Assembly (NCBI RefSeq): GCF_009690905.1
Contig: NZ_VOSW01000049.1
Coordinates: forward strand, 1 to 64,000
DNA from: Paraburkholderia madseniana
GTDB lineage: Bacteria; Pseudomonadota; Gammaproteobacteria; Burkholderiales; Burkholderiaceae
DNA length: 64,000 nt
Direction: 5' to 3'
The position numbers and the translations under genes were made by a program. Every line of letters starts with the position of its first letter. The stretch's first letter is position 1. This document shows positions 9,357 to 18,279 of this stretch, piece by piece. The notes beneath the pieces were generated by a model that was not told the origin of the DNA, ran no database searches, and saw only the letters and a program-made list of their open reading frames with translations.

Positions 9357-9631
9357 TCGTTGACCTCCTCGCTGACAGGCTTGCCATCGACAGGATTGAC
9401 AACCATCTCGTGATGATTACCCTTCTTGTCCAATGCATAGACCTCATAGCAGCTTCCCTCAGTCTTGACCCGCTTGACCTGGTAACCCCGCTTCTCCAGC
9501 TGGTTCGAAACTTCCTTGTCCTGCATCCATTTCGTTTTCGGTTCGGTAGTGCAGGATCCGGTCGCATGTGCGGCAAACGGCAGCGCAATCAGGGCAACTG
9601 CAGCGGCGAGGCGAACATTCATCGTTTTCAC
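9353..9631 (-). CDS. Small periplasmic PepSY-domain protein
   Basis: About 92 residues: signal peptide (NVRLAAAVALIALPFAAHA) followed by a single PepSY-like domain with WMQDKEVSNQLEKRGYQVKR and CYEVYALDKKGNHHEMVVNP, ending GKPVSEEVNE. Two cysteines (TGSCTTEP and GSCYEV) may form a disulfide. I place the start at GTG 9631 because GGAG lies six bases before it; the longer frame to 9697 has no ribosome-binding site. It overlaps the cytochrome b561 gene by 4 bp and is divergent from the two-component system at 9842. PepSY proteins here are often targets of the adjacent regulator. Confidence 0.85.
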   Translation of the reverse strand: MKTMNVRLAAAVALIALPFAAHATGSCTTEPKTKWMQDKEVSNQLEKRGYQVKRVKTEGSCYEVYALDKKGNHHEMVVNPVDGKPVSEEVNE

Positions 9632-9841
9632 GTGGAACTCCATAGTCAGGTGGGTTGAAACAATATCGACGGTGCTATTTACAGATGCATGCTGCAACGC
9701 GAGCCTGAAGGGAATCTTAAGCAGAACACCCTCGCGCAGGCATGCGGAGCGGGATTAGACTTGACGATCGAAGCTGATGATCCGGGCGGTTACTTTGCAG
9801 CAGGCTCCGCTGCCTGCCTGTTCCTTTTGGAGTGCGACGAA

Positions 9842-10504
9842 ATGCGCGTGTTACTGGTCGAAGATGATGATTTGATAGGAAGCGGCGTCGAAGAAGGTCT
9901 GCGCGACGCCGGAATGACGGTCGACTGGGCGCACGATGGCCGGGAGGCGATGCTGGCGCTGACCACAACAGAGTACGAACTGGTGGTGCTCGATCTCGGT
10001 CTGCCGAGACTATCTGGAACTGAGTTGCTGGATTGGCTGCGAGCCCGTCGCGACGATACGCCCGTTCTAGTCATGACCGCAAGGGACACGGTAGCGGACC
10101 GGGTAGGAGGCCTGACCGCCGGCGCCGACGATTACCTCGGCAAGCCCTTTGATCTCACTGAACTGATTGCGCGCTGCCGTGCGCTTTTGCGCCGCGCGCA
10201 TGGTCGCAGCGTCGAGACGATCGAGTATCAGGATCTGAGCGTCGATCCCTCGACGTTCACGGTCACACGCAACGGTCTGCGCCAGCCATTGACTTCACGG
10301 GAATGTGCTGTGCTGATCGAGCTGCTGACCCACCAAGGTACGCCGCTCTCCCGCGCCCGCCTTGAGGAAAGTCTTTACGGCTGGCAGGAAGAGGTGGAGA
10401 GCAATGCCGTTGAGGTGCACATCTCCAATCTGCGCAAAAAGCTGGGACCTGGACTGATCAGGACGATCAGGGGCGTTGGGTACGTTGTGGAGAAGACGTC
10501 GTGA
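9842..10504 (+). CDS. OmpR/PhoB-family response regulator
   Basis: A 220-residue response regulator. The receiver domain has the acidic pair EDDD (residues 7-10), phospho-acceptor Asp51 in VVLDLGLP, and the conserved Thr and Lys (MTARD and LGKPFDL). The winged-helix DNA-binding domain covers about 125-218 with HISNLRKKLGPGLIRTIRGVGY. It resembles QseB/PmrA-type regulators. I chose ATG 9842, which begins the receiver domain and has GGAG upstream; the open frame extends to 9689 but adds non-family residues. Its stop overlaps the kinase start (GTGA). Confidence 0.93.
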   Translation: MRVLLVEDDDLIGSGVEEGLRDAGMTVDWAHDGREAMLALTTTEYELVVLDLGLPRLSGTELLDWLRARRDDTPVLVMTARDTVADRVGGLTAGADDYLGKPFDLTELIARCRALLRRAHGRSVETIEYQDLSVDPSTFTVTRNGLRQPLTSRECAVLIELLTHQGTPLSRARLEESLYGWQEEVESNAVEVHISNLRKKLGPGLIRTIRGVGYVVEKTS

Positions 10505-11874
10505 CACGGTCAATCCGTCAACGCCTTATGCTACTTGTGTTGGCGAGCGTCTCGGTCGTCTGGGTCGCAGCCCTCGTTTCAAGTTACCGCCAGGCCATTC
10601 ATGAAGTCGGTGAATGGGACGATGCGCGAATCGAACAGGCCGCTCGCACACTCACGCTCGTGGATACCAATGATCTCGCGGCGCTTACCGAAGATGGGTT
10701 CCATGTATCCGATGATGACGGCGACGATGACCTGTCACGCCGGCTCCTTTATGAAGTGCGCGACGCCGAAGGGCGCTTGCTTGCAGCGAGCCCCGGTTTG
10801 CCGCGTGCCGCCGCGAAGGAGCCGCCGTCGTCTCAGGCAGCGGTGGGCGCTGTAGCGAAATACGACTCGCTCAAATGGAATACCTACGTGCTCCATGACG
10901 CGGCGCGTGGCAGGAGTGTGCGGGTATTTGAACGTAGCGATAGCCGCGCCGATCTGGGCGCCGGAGTGGCGCGCCGCATCGCGAAGCCGCTTGCTTATGC
11001 GCTGCCGGTTCTCGCATTGTTGATCTGGGTGGGCATTGGCGGCAGCCTCGCGCCGCTTAAAACACTCTCGCGGGCCATCGGTGCCAGAAACGCCGGCAAT
11101 CTGGACCCCATCGATATGCGTCGCACACCTGCCGAAGTGCGTCCCTTGGTCGACGCGCTCAACGTTCTGTTTTCGCGGCTGCGAGGGTCACTCGACCGTG
11201 AGCGGGCCTTCACGGCCGATGCTGCACACGAACTCAAGTCGCCACTGGCGGCGATCAAGGTTCAGGCACAGGTCGCTCTTACCACGCGGGATCCGGCAAA
11301 ACAACGCCTCGCGATGCAGCGGGTCGTTGAAGGTGTCGATAGGAGCACACATCTGGCGGATCAACTTCTGTTGCTGGCGAGACTTGACGAAGGTGTACCC
11401 GCACCAGCTTTGACCGTGGAGCTGGATGCCGTTGCCCGCGAATGCATCACTGCTCACGAAGCGAATGCGTCGTCCAAAGGCATCGGGTTAGTCCTGAACG
11501 GAGATACACACGTGACGATGTTAGCGGAGCCCGCACTCGTGCGTATCCTGCTGGACAATCTGGTAGACAACGCTATCAAGTATGGCGAGACGGGAGGTAG
11601 TGTCGAGGTCGTCACCCGGAGAACGTCGGAGGCGACCCTACTGCTTGTGCGAGATAACGGCCCAGGTGTGTCGGAGCAGGACCGGTTGCGTCTGAGCGAT
11701 CGCTTTTTCCGGGCTGGGGGAAGTCGTCAAAGTGGTAGTGGATTGGGTCTCTCGATCGTCGCTCGGATTGTGGTTCGCCTCGACGGACATCTAACCTATA
11801 CATCGGGCATTGACGGCCGGGGGTTGGGCGTCGAGGTCCGCTTCCCGGTCACCCGTTCCCCCAGTTCGCCATAA
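10501..11874 (+). CDS. Two-component sensor histidine kinase (QseC/PmrB-like)
   Basis: A 457-residue membrane kinase starting at GTG inside the response-regulator stop. It has two membrane helices (about 10-30 and 163-185) bracketing a periplasmic sensor domain of some 130 residues rich in acidic residues (DDDGDDDLSRR). A HAMP-like stretch follows, then the H-box AHELKSPLAAIKVQ with His243, and the ATPase domain with N-box (DNLVDNAIKYGE), DNGPGV and a GSGLGLSI G-box. The acidic sensor loop could bind metal cations or cationic peptides, as in PmrB-like kinases; this is inference. The divergent PepSY/cytochrome b pair is the likeliest target. Confidence 0.93.
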   Translation: MTRSIRQRLMLLVLASVSVVWVAALVSSYRQAIHEVGEWDDARIEQAARTLTLVDTNDLAALTEDGFHVSDDDGDDDLSRRLLYEVRDAEGRLLAASPGLPRAAAKEPPSSQAAVGAVAKYDSLKWNTYVLHDAARGRSVRVFERSDSRADLGAGVARRIAKPLAYALPVLALLIWVGIGGSLAPLKTLSRAIGARNAGNLDPIDMRRTPAEVRPLVDALNVLFSRLRGSLDRERAFTADAAHELKSPLAAIKVQAQVALTTRDPAKQRLAMQRVVEGVDRSTHLADQLLLLARLDEGVPAPALTVELDAVARECITAHEANASSKGIGLVLNGDTHVTMLAEPALVRILLDNLVDNAIKYGETGGSVEVVTRRTSEATLLLVRDNGPGVSEQDRLRLSDRFFRAGGSRQSGSGLGLSIVARIVVRLDGHLTYTSGIDGRGLGVEVRFPVTRSPSSP

Positions 11875-11951
11875 ACGCTCGCAGCATTGCACGATCCATT
11901 GGAGCAGGCTGGCATATCGCTTCATGCGCAGTGCCTCATCGACACGTTGTG

Positions 11952-12902
11952 TCACGAGTCTTGGGCATGAACGAGCAGCAAGGGCGTCTGCGTAATATGC
12001 GCGACACGGCCCGCGACGCTGCCCAGTAGCCATCGCGCTACTCCACGTCGGCCATGCGTGCCCATGACCAGAAGGTCAGCATTCCAGTGACTTGCCTGGC
12101 GAACGATCGCGTGGGCGATGTCGTCTCCTGTCTGCTTGGTACTGATGAGTGCGGTATCGCAGTGACAGGACGAACCCGCAAATACTTCCGCCGCTGTGGC
12201 AAGCGCCGCTTTGCCCTCTTCGATAAACGCGTCTTCAAGCACATGAATGGGTACAAAATCCGTCAGACGCACCGCGCGATCGACGACATAGACCGCCCGC
12301 ATGTTGACTTCCGGCTTCGCAAACCGCATGCCGTACCTCAAAGCCTCGAACGACGGCGCGCTTCCGTCGATCGCGATCAGAACCCGTTGCGGGGGGCGCG
12401 CCAACTTTTCCTCGTGGGAAGGCGGCACGATCAGGAGCGAGCATCGGGAATGTATTGTCAGTGGCTGGGACACTGTGCCTTCGACCCAGCGCAGTAGTCC
12501 ATGATGCTGACGTGCGCCGACAACCAGAAGATCGGCACGCCAGTCGTCGGCAGCATCGATCAATGCCGTGGCGATGTCGCCACCTCGCTTCGAAAGGTCG
12601 ACTACATCCTCTTCGAGGAGAAAATTACAACCTGCAAAGACGTGCTTTGCCTGAACGAGGGCATCTGCAGCGTCACGCAGAAGTTCCGCGCGTGCGGCAT
12701 ACAGTTCCGCACTCGCCTTCGGAGGCATAGGACTAAGCGTCCGAGGATTGTCGGCAACGCTCACGAGGCGAATGTGCGCAGTAGTTGGGGCGATATTTCT
12801 GACGAATTCCAATGCCCGCAGGGATGACGGTGACAGGTCCACCGCGACCAATATACGATCGAATCCTGACGGCGCATTCTGGCTGACGTATGAGCTGCTC
12901 AC
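11952..12902 (-). CDS. Tandem universal stress protein (two UspA domains)
   Basis: A 316-residue cytoplasmic protein made of two UspA domains. Domain 1 (about 13-150) begins FDRILVAVDLSPSSLRALEF and has a degenerate ATP-binding loop (GARQHHGLLRWVEGTVS). Domain 2 (about 165-312) has VLIAIDGSAPSFEALRYGM and the canonical loop MGTHGRRGVARWLLGSVAGR, so it probably binds ATP. The start is GTG 12902 with a weak ribosome-binding site. A perfect Anr/FNR-type dyad 74-87 bp upstream fits oxygen-controlled expression; tandem Usp genes are members of the lxa locus in B. cenocepacia. Confidence 0.93.
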   Translation of the reverse strand: MSSSYVSQNAPSGFDRILVAVDLSPSSLRALEFVRNIAPTTAHIRLVSVADNPRTLSPMPPKASAELYAARAELLRDAADALVQAKHVFAGCNFLLEEDVVDLSKRGGDIATALIDAADDWRADLLVVGARQHHGLLRWVEGTVSQPLTIHSRCSLLIVPPSHEEKLARPPQRVLIAIDGSAPSFEALRYGMRFAKPEVNMRAVYVVDRAVRLTDFVPIHVLEDAFIEEGKAALATAAEVFAGSSCHCDTALISTKQTGDDIAHAIVRQASHWNADLLVMGTHGRRGVARWLLGSVAGRVAHITQTPLLLVHAQDS

Positions 12903-12975
12903 GGTTCCGCCTCGATATCAAACCGGTTGTCCACAGCGACGAGATTACAGTGTGTATCGTCTTTGTCGTCGCGAT

Positions 12976-12989
12976 TTGATCAGAATCAA
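12976..12989. promoter_or_regulatory. Perfect Anr/FNR dyad upstream of universal stress gene
   Basis: TTGATCAGAATCAA is an exact TTGAT-N4-ATCAA site. Its centre lies about 80 bp before the GTG of the tandem Usp gene on the minus strand, compatible with an activator site at -41.5 if the leader is about 40 nt. Confidence 0.7.
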
Positions 12990-13090
12990 ACGCTCTTGTG
13001 AACGTACATCCGACATCAGGAATTTCAACGTCATCAAGCTCGAACGACTGCTTTCCGGCCGTGAATTTCAGGTCCTCAGTGACCGCTTGT

Positions 13091-13238
13091 GGCCGAGGGT
13101 GTGTCAAAACGCAAAAGTTGAAGGTTTTGAGGGGTCACTTTACCCTTCCCGACACGCCATCAAGCCGTTGTAGGCCCTTCTCGAAAGCCGACCTTTTGAA
13201 CGAGAGGCGTGAGCCTGAGTTTTGACTCACCCTCGGCC
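13091..13238. mobile_element. Short inverted-repeat element (MITE-like)
   Basis: A 148-bp segment bounded by 20-bp inverted repeats that differ at one base: 13091-13110 (GGCCGAGGGTGTGTCAAAAC) and 13219-13238 (reverse complement GGCCGAGGGTGAGTCAAAAC). There is no coding frame inside. The ends resemble IS1182-type termini by memory, so this could be a MITE or a collapsed insertion sequence. Besides the Usp promoter, nothing else is evident in 12903-13324. Confidence 0.6.
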
Positions 13239-13324
13239 GATCTCTGCCTGACGCGCGTGGATAACGTGTCGGCACCACTGGATTTCCTTTGTCCTCAATC
13301 CCAATTCATGCAACGACGCATCGC

Positions 13325-13798
13325 TCATCGCTTCTGATAGGTGCCGATTAGTTCCGCGTGCGTTAGTACGTGCCCCCGCATGGCCTTTTCAAGCGCCGCC
13401 TTGCTGGGCCCTTTCAAATCGGGCAGTACGGTGTCGAGCGCATACAGCTTGTGGAAATAACGGTGGCGTCCCACGGGAGGGCACGGGCCCCCATAAGCGG
13501 CACGCTTGAAGTCATTGATGCCTTCGAGTGTACCGCCCGGCAAAGCCTGCGCCGCAGCGCCATCGGGAAGCCGAGTTGCCGTCGGCGGGATGTTGTAGAG
13601 CACCCAATGTACCCAGGTAATTTTCGGCGCGGCCGGGTCCGGCGCGTCAGGGTCGTCGACGATCAGCGCCAGGCTTTTTGTGTTTGCGGGCACGCCGGAC
13701 CACGCGAGCGGCGGCGATACATCGGCGCCCTGGCATGTATGCTGCGCGGGAATTTCGCCGTTCTGTCGGAAGGCTTGCGACGTTAGCGTCAGGGTCAT
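13325..13798 (-). CDS. YbhB/YbcL family PEBP-like protein
   Basis: A phosphatidylethanolamine-binding-protein fold of about 157 residues. Conserved features are HTCQGADVSPPLAWSGVP, ALIVDDPDAPDPAAP, WVHWVLYNIP and YGGPCPPVGRHRYFHKLYAL, which line the anion-binding pocket. I choose ATG 13798, preceded by GAGGAG at good spacing, which gives the normal YbhB length. An upstream ATG at 13948, also with a GGAG, would add about 50 residues including a hydrophobic signal-like stretch and make it a periplasmic YbcL-like protein. The physiological role of the family in bacteria is unclear. Confidence 0.88.
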   Translation of the reverse strand: MTLTLTSQAFRQNGEIPAQHTCQGADVSPPLAWSGVPANTKSLALIVDDPDAPDPAAPKITWVHWVLYNIPPTATRLPDGAAAQALPGGTLEGINDFKRAAYGGPCPPVGRHRYFHKLYALDTVLPDLKGPSKAALEKAMRGHVLTHAELIGTYQKR

Positions 13799-14160
13799 GG
13801 TGCGCTCCTCGGCGGCAACGATGGATGGCTGTCCCGGTGTGAAGATCAATAAGGTGAGCGAGAGTGCCGGCAAGGAACGTGAGGCCCGTGCCCTAGCCGC
13901 TTGTTCAAGGCGCTTGAGGTGGGTGTCGGGCACGTTGAAGTCTCTCATCGTCACGCTCCGTACCCTGTTCATCACGGCGGCCGGTGATTGGTGCGCGCCC
14001 TGCGCGAGTCGCGGCGGAAATCGAAGCGCGGCTCATCGTCACATAAGTGCCGCCTGAGCAAAGATGGCTGTGGTCGATAAGTATCGCGCACGGGTCGCGG
14101 AAGTGCGACAAGCAGGAGAACTACTGCCGAAGATTGTGAGTTCCGACATATCGCACGAAC

Positions 14161-14178
14161 CCCCGCTGGAATGCGGGG
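14161..14178 (-). terminator. Possible stem-loop after small membrane gene
   Basis: CCCCGC-TGGAAT-GCGGGG forms a 6-bp GC stem about 23 bp beyond the stop of the small gene at 14201. It lacks a clear T-run, so a terminator role is tentative. The rest of 13976-14200 shows no gene. Confidence 0.3.
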
Positions 14179-14200
14179 CCTTTCAATTTGCGATGCGGCA

Positions 14201-14359
14201 TCAATGTTTGTGCCGGTGCAGCCAACCCATATGGTGCGAATCAAGCCACTGGGCCATCCCCTCTGCGGGGTGATCGCGCCTGTAACGTTGTGCCACCATG
14301 AACCCGGCGACCAACAAGACCGCCAAGCCGACAACGAAGTAGATCATAGACTGGGTCAC
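14201..14359 (-). CDS. Small single-pass membrane protein, 52 aa
   Basis: A 52-codon gene starting at GTG 14359 with AAGGAGG five bases upstream, an excellent ribosome-binding site. The protein begins MTQSMIYFVVGLAVLLVAGF, one membrane helix, followed by a short basic/His-rich tail (RYRRDHPAEGMAQWLDSHHM and ending HRHKH). The hydrophobic segment, clean stop and strong signal support a real gene. I do not recognise the family; the His-rich tail could bind metal or heme, but that is speculation. Confidence 0.6.
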   Translation of the reverse strand: MTQSMIYFVVGLAVLLVAGFMVAQRYRRDHPAEGMAQWLDSHHMGWLHRHKH

Positions 14360-14560
14360 GGCAGCCTCCTTATTAGGTCGCGACCATGCTTATATTGTAG
14401 GTCAGCGGTTACCGAAGTGGCGTGCGGTCCGAGTGCACGATTTCACCGCTCGCATCAATATGCGAGCTTGCGCCGACGCGGAGCGTTGGCGTCCCAAGTC
14501 GACCCTAACGGCACAGTTGGCATTTCTGAAAGCGGACCTGGCCGGCACGCAGAACTCGCG

Positions 14561-14908
14561 TTACAGGGCGTACTGCAAAGCCAGGTCGAAACCGATGACG
14601 ACCAGCGAACAGCCGAGACCCGCAAGGAGATTCGCGACCCGGTGTTCGAAATCGTGATCCCGGCTCATCCACGCCCCAATCAGGAAAATGCCTTCAAAGA
14701 CGACCTGGAGCGCAACGAACACAAGCATCAGCAGAAACTCGTAACCCATGAACCTGAAGTTCGCGAAATTCATCCCGTAATCGAAGATCCACCTGCCCAC
14801 CCTATGCACCTCATACGCCAGCAGCAGGATCGGAAAGAGGTAACTGGCAACATAGGTCGGCACGCTTGCGTGCCGCAGTTCCAGGTGAAAGTGACGAGCG
14901 GCTTGCAT
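14561..14908 (-). CDS. Hypothetical small membrane protein
   Basis: A 115-residue protein with three hydrophobic stretches (VPTYVASYLFPILLLAYEV; FLLMLVFVALQVVFEGIFLI; LLAGLGCSLVVIGFDLALQY). GGGAGGGG six bases before the ATG supports the start. No known family is recognised. It stands alone between the small His-tailed membrane gene and the hemerythrin gene, both on the same strand. Confidence 0.7.
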   Translation of the reverse strand: MQAARHFHLELRHASVPTYVASYLFPILLLAYEVHRVGRWIFDYGMNFANFRFMGYEFLLMLVFVALQVVFEGIFLIGAWMSRDHDFEHRVANLLAGLGCSLVVIGFDLALQYAL

Positions 14909-15032
14909 ATCCCCTCCCGCGTCGGCGTTTGGTGCTCACAAAAACTCTTTGTTCAATGACGCGGCCACGAATCCCGCTGATCCGCACTTGCATCACGTGA
15001 CCGGCCACCCATCGCAACGCGCAACCGGACTG

Positions 15033-15614
15033 CTAACTTTCCGCCTCCGGGATCGTTCTGACGATCATCGAGAATAGTTTGCCGAGATCGTCTTCAAGTT
15101 TTGCCCCCTCGAACGGATCATGATTTGCGCCAAAGGCGGCGTCGACTTCAGCCCAGTCTTCTTCTGTTAGCAGACGTCTGGCGGCCGGCAAAATCACCGT
15201 CTCTTCCATACACCGGTGGTCTGCATAAAACTCGGCATACGTATCCACCAGGGCCCGCAGCTCCCGAAGTGCGGGAGCGCCCTTCAATTCATACCGGGTC
15301 AGCGCGTGCTCGATATCCCTCAATCTCACGTCACCTCGAGCGTGCTGTGACTCCAGCTCCGTAAGGACGTGGTCAAATTCATCCGTCCGATCGCGCAGCG
15401 GCATGAACAGATAGCGATCCTCTTTAGGATGGTGCACCTGCTGGGGGTACTCGCGGATGTAATAAAGCATCGCCCGAAGCACCATGAGGCCCGGAGCCGG
15501 CGTACCTGCTGCCAGCAGGCCCACAAAGCGCCGCATGCCCTCTACCACGGTCGACATCTGCTCGTGTTCATGAAGGATGACGGTTATGGCGGAACGCGGT
15601 TCCAGAGACTGCAT
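15033..15614 (-). CDS. Hemerythrin HHE-domain protein
   Basis: A 193-residue cytoplasmic protein with a hemerythrin-like cation-binding fold. Probable di-iron ligands are His15 in ILHEHEQM, the HHPKEDRYLF motif, the central ESQHARGD histidine and YADHRCMEETVILPAA. Such proteins bind oxygen or nitric oxide through a di-iron site, or store iron. GGAG seven bases before the ATG supports the start. A perfect Anr dyad lies about 140 bp upstream. A related gene on the other strand is at 17355-17939. Confidence 0.9.
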   Translation of the reverse strand: MQSLEPRSAITVILHEHEQMSTVVEGMRRFVGLLAAGTPAPGLMVLRAMLYYIREYPQQVHHPKEDRYLFMPLRDRTDEFDHVLTELESQHARGDVRLRDIEHALTRYELKGAPALRELRALVDTYAEFYADHRCMEETVILPAARRLLTEEDWAEVDAAFGANHDPFEGAKLEDDLGKLFSMIVRTIPEAES

Positions 15615-15754
15615 ATCAAACTCCGCAGCAGTACATGAAAAGCATTGGCGAATCGATTTGCTGCTTCACACCAGTGGCATGGGCAGGATGCTGCGCCAAT
15701 ACTTTAATGCTAGTCATCCTCCGCTGGACATCAAAGCGAGCTAACACCACAGCT

Positions 15755-15768
15755 TTGATGGAGATCAA
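15755..15768. promoter_or_regulatory. Perfect Anr/FNR dyad upstream of hemerythrin gene
   Basis: TTGATGGAGATCAA is an exact TTGAT-N4-ATCAA match, about 140 bp before the minus-strand hemerythrin start and 64 bp after the end of the cytochrome c4-like gene. Its position in this intergenic gap fits control of the hemerythrin gene. Confidence 0.65.
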
Positions 15769-15831
15769 CGGCTGTGCGGACATGGTGGACCATGGGGCCA
15801 GCACCCGTCGACCGCATAAATTGGCAACCGC

Positions 15832-16452
15832 TTATCTGGATTGCAGAAAGGCCGCAACCGCCTTCGCCTGGTCGGCGCTCAACGTATGCGCGACGGCGGT
15901 CATCACGGGCGCGTTGCCGCGGGTACCGTTCTGGAAGACTTCGATCTGACGCAGCAGATACTCCTGATGCTGCCCTGCGAGGCGCGGGAAAGTACCGGCC
16001 CCCTGGGCCTGCGCACCGTGGCATGAAGCGCAGGCCGGTACGCCCTTGTCCGGCACGCCGTGTTCGAAGATCTCCTGCCCCTTGGCCATCAAGGTGGGGT
16101 CACCCGCCGCCCCCCGGGTTGCGGCCTGATGCGAATAATAATCGGCCAGCGATTTGACGGCTGCCTCGTCCAGGAGTGCGGCCATACCCCACATGTAATC
16201 GCGGGCAGCAGTTTCGCCGCGCGCGTGATCGTGGAATCCCTTGAGCTGGGCTTCGATGTATTCAGGTGTCTGGGCGTTGAGCTTCGGAAACATCGGTGAT
16301 TCGCTGCGCCCGTGTACGCCGTGGCAGCCAGCGCAAATCTGCCCGGCAATGCGGGCACCATCCTCGGCTTGTGTGAGGACTGGTATCAAGGCGATGCCAG
16401 CGGCGGCAAATAGCGCGACCGCAGACATCCGGGGAGCAAATATCTTTTTCAT
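15832..16452 (-). CDS. Di-heme cytochrome c4-like protein
   Basis: A 206-residue exported protein: signal peptide (MSAVALFAAAGIALIPVLTQ, then AED), followed by two cytochrome c domains. Heme motifs are CAGCHGVHGR and CASCHGAQAQG, with probable axial Met residues in PMFPKLN and in the second domain near FPRLAGQ and PVMTAVAHTL. The length and two-domain layout match cytochrome c4, a periplasmic electron donor to terminal oxidases. It is transcribed away from the IS-scarred 16.5-17.3 kb stretch. Confidence 0.93.
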   Translation of the reverse strand: MKKIFAPRMSAVALFAAAGIALIPVLTQAEDGARIAGQICAGCHGVHGRSESPMFPKLNAQTPEYIEAQLKGFHDHARGETAARDYMWGMAALLDEAAVKSLADYYSHQAATRGAAGDPTLMAKGQEIFEHGVPDKGVPACASCHGAQAQGAGTFPRLAGQHQEYLLRQIEVFQNGTRGNAPVMTAVAHTLSADQAKAVAAFLQSR

Positions 16453-17354
16453 GGACGTTCTCGTCAGGCTGAGCGGATTGAAGATATCAGTGGCTGGGCC
16501 ATCTGCTCAGCATATGAGCTATCCAGGCACGGCGCGCAGAGAAAGTTGATGGCAGGCGTGCGGTTTCACACATACGAAACGGCGCGGGTACTGTTCCCCA
16601 TCAAACTGGAGGGCAACGAGGGGTGGGGCGGCGGCACCAGTCATGCGCTAAAGCTTCACATTCTGTCCGCACAGATGGCGGTCGAGTTCGCTGGCGACCC
16701 CAGACTGACATGCAGCCTGATTGCCGAACTAAAGTCTGAATTTGAACCCGACCCAACGGCTACGAGGGCCGCCTCGACGTTGTTACACGGGCAGGTAAGC
16801 AGCTACATATGAGACACTGCTCACACCTCGATCACGAGATGGCGATGCACGGAGCCCTTGATGTTGCCGAGGATGAACTTGCGGACTGGCCAGATCAGGT
16901 AATTGAATCTTGGATGCCAAAAGTGACCGCTTTGCGGCTCTCGCGCGAATATCTCCGCATGGCCGAACACGGTCCGATGGAACTGCTGCGGAATGTTGCG
17001 GCGTAGGATAGGTTGCGTCGGGCAGAAGACGGTCCTCTCCGGTCATACGCGACTTCGCCAGCAAGACGAACGCTGCCATGGGACCGCCGCTATCCGTGCT
17101 GTCATGTCGGCTGCCTTGTACTCGGCCGAAGTGCGTGTGGCACGCAAGTCACGCCCCAGCCGTCTGGTCCAGCAGGATCTCCGCGCACAGATGCCGCAGT
17201 GGCTTGACCTGTGTCAGTTCTTCTCGGGTTGCAACCAGTAGTATTTCAATTGCACTGATCGCGCTGGACGCTGTCGACCGCGCCACAAGGAATGCATTTG
17301 CGCTTTGGTCCAGACGGTCTATCGTGTACTTGATCCATTTCAATGGAGCACGCC
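16453..17354. other. Degenerate stretch with a possible gene remnant
   Basis: No intact gene is convincing. On the minus strand, 17042-16821 is open for 73 codons and ends with a plausible protein tail (FWHPRFNYLIWPVRKFILGN, later HRHLVIEV), but it has no ATG, begins after a stop and its upstream part is only readable in another frame. I take it as the C-terminal remnant of an unrecognised gene. Plus-strand frames here look like chance. Confidence 0.4.
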
Positions 17355-17939
17355 ATGGCCGACTCACTTGCCGTATGGCACACCGAGCACATTAATTTCG
17401 CCCGGCTACTCGACATTCTTGAAGAACAGGTAGCTGCGCTCCACCGGGGCGAGAGTCCGAATTACGCTCTCATGGGCGATATCCTTTACTACATGCGGAA
17501 TTTCTCCGATCGTGTTCATCATCCACGGGAGGATGTTGCGTACGCGCGGCTTGCTGAACTGGATCCCGGGACTCAAATCGTGGTGAACCGCCTTTTGCAG
17601 GAGCATCGCGTGATTGCCACGGCCGGCGATGAACTCCTGATTCGCATCAATGAAGCCGCGGGAGATGTTGTAATCCCTCGCGCCGCTCTGGAGGCGGCCA
17701 CGGCCACGTATCTTGTGTACTATCGTCACCACCTTTCCACTGAGGAGCGAGACGTGATGCCTCGCGCTGCGCAGGTGCTGACAGAACAGGACTGGGCTGC
17801 AGTCGATGCGGCGGTACCGGCTAGCCCAGATCCGCTTTTCGGAGACAATGTACTGGAGCGCTTCGAGGCGCTTCGCAGGCAGATCGCTCTGGACGCGCAG
17901 GTGTCAAAGGACTTCGGCCAGCCACCGGACACTCATTGA
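17355..17939 (+). CDS. Hemerythrin HHE-domain protein
   Basis: A 194-residue hemerythrin-like protein, related to the one at 15033-15614 in layout: WHTEHINFARLLDILEEQVA, the HHPREDVAYARLAEL motif, a central LLQEHRVIA histidine and YYRHHLSTEERDVMPRAAQV. The second half ends in a EQDWAAVDAAVPASPDPLF segment like its relative. I choose ATG 17355 with GGAG six bases upstream; ATG 17343 is in frame four codons earlier. These proteins probably bind O2, NO or iron in the cytoplasm. Confidence 0.9.
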   Translation: MADSLAVWHTEHINFARLLDILEEQVAALHRGESPNYALMGDILYYMRNFSDRVHHPREDVAYARLAELDPGTQIVVNRLLQEHRVIATAGDELLIRINEAAGDVVIPRAALEAATATYLVYYRHHLSTEERDVMPRAAQVLTEQDWAAVDAAVPASPDPLFGDNVLERFEALRRQIALDAQVSKDFGQPPDTH

Positions 17940-18279
17940 TTGGCCCCGGCTACAGGGTGCTGTTCACGCGCATGAGCGATGCAACAGCATCGGGCCCACC
18001 CCGTCCGTGGAATAATGTTCTGGCGCAGGCCGCCGACTTACTTACTTGGAAGAGAGTACCAGCTCCGCTGTCAGGGCGTAACCGACGCTCGAATGTCCGC
18101 AAGCGGGTTTGGGTGAACGACCGGAGCTGGCCGAACTCCCCCCGACGCAGACAACTGCGAAAAATTTTCGGAAGCCGCTCGATGTACCTGGCCGATTCAG
18201 TGGGACGTGCCGGTCGGGCGTCCCAGCGACACTCACGAATAACCCTGTTTTTCGGTCGTACTGCGCCCCAAACCCGAAT

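Noticed and set aside
16546..16812. Plus-strand frame of 88 codons
   Set aside because: No family pattern or good ribosome-binding site; the opposite strand shows a more protein-like tail.
17330..17343. TTGATCCATTTCAA, an FNR-like match
   Set aside because: It ends within 12 bp of the hemerythrin ATG, too close for an activating site, and one half-site is imperfect.
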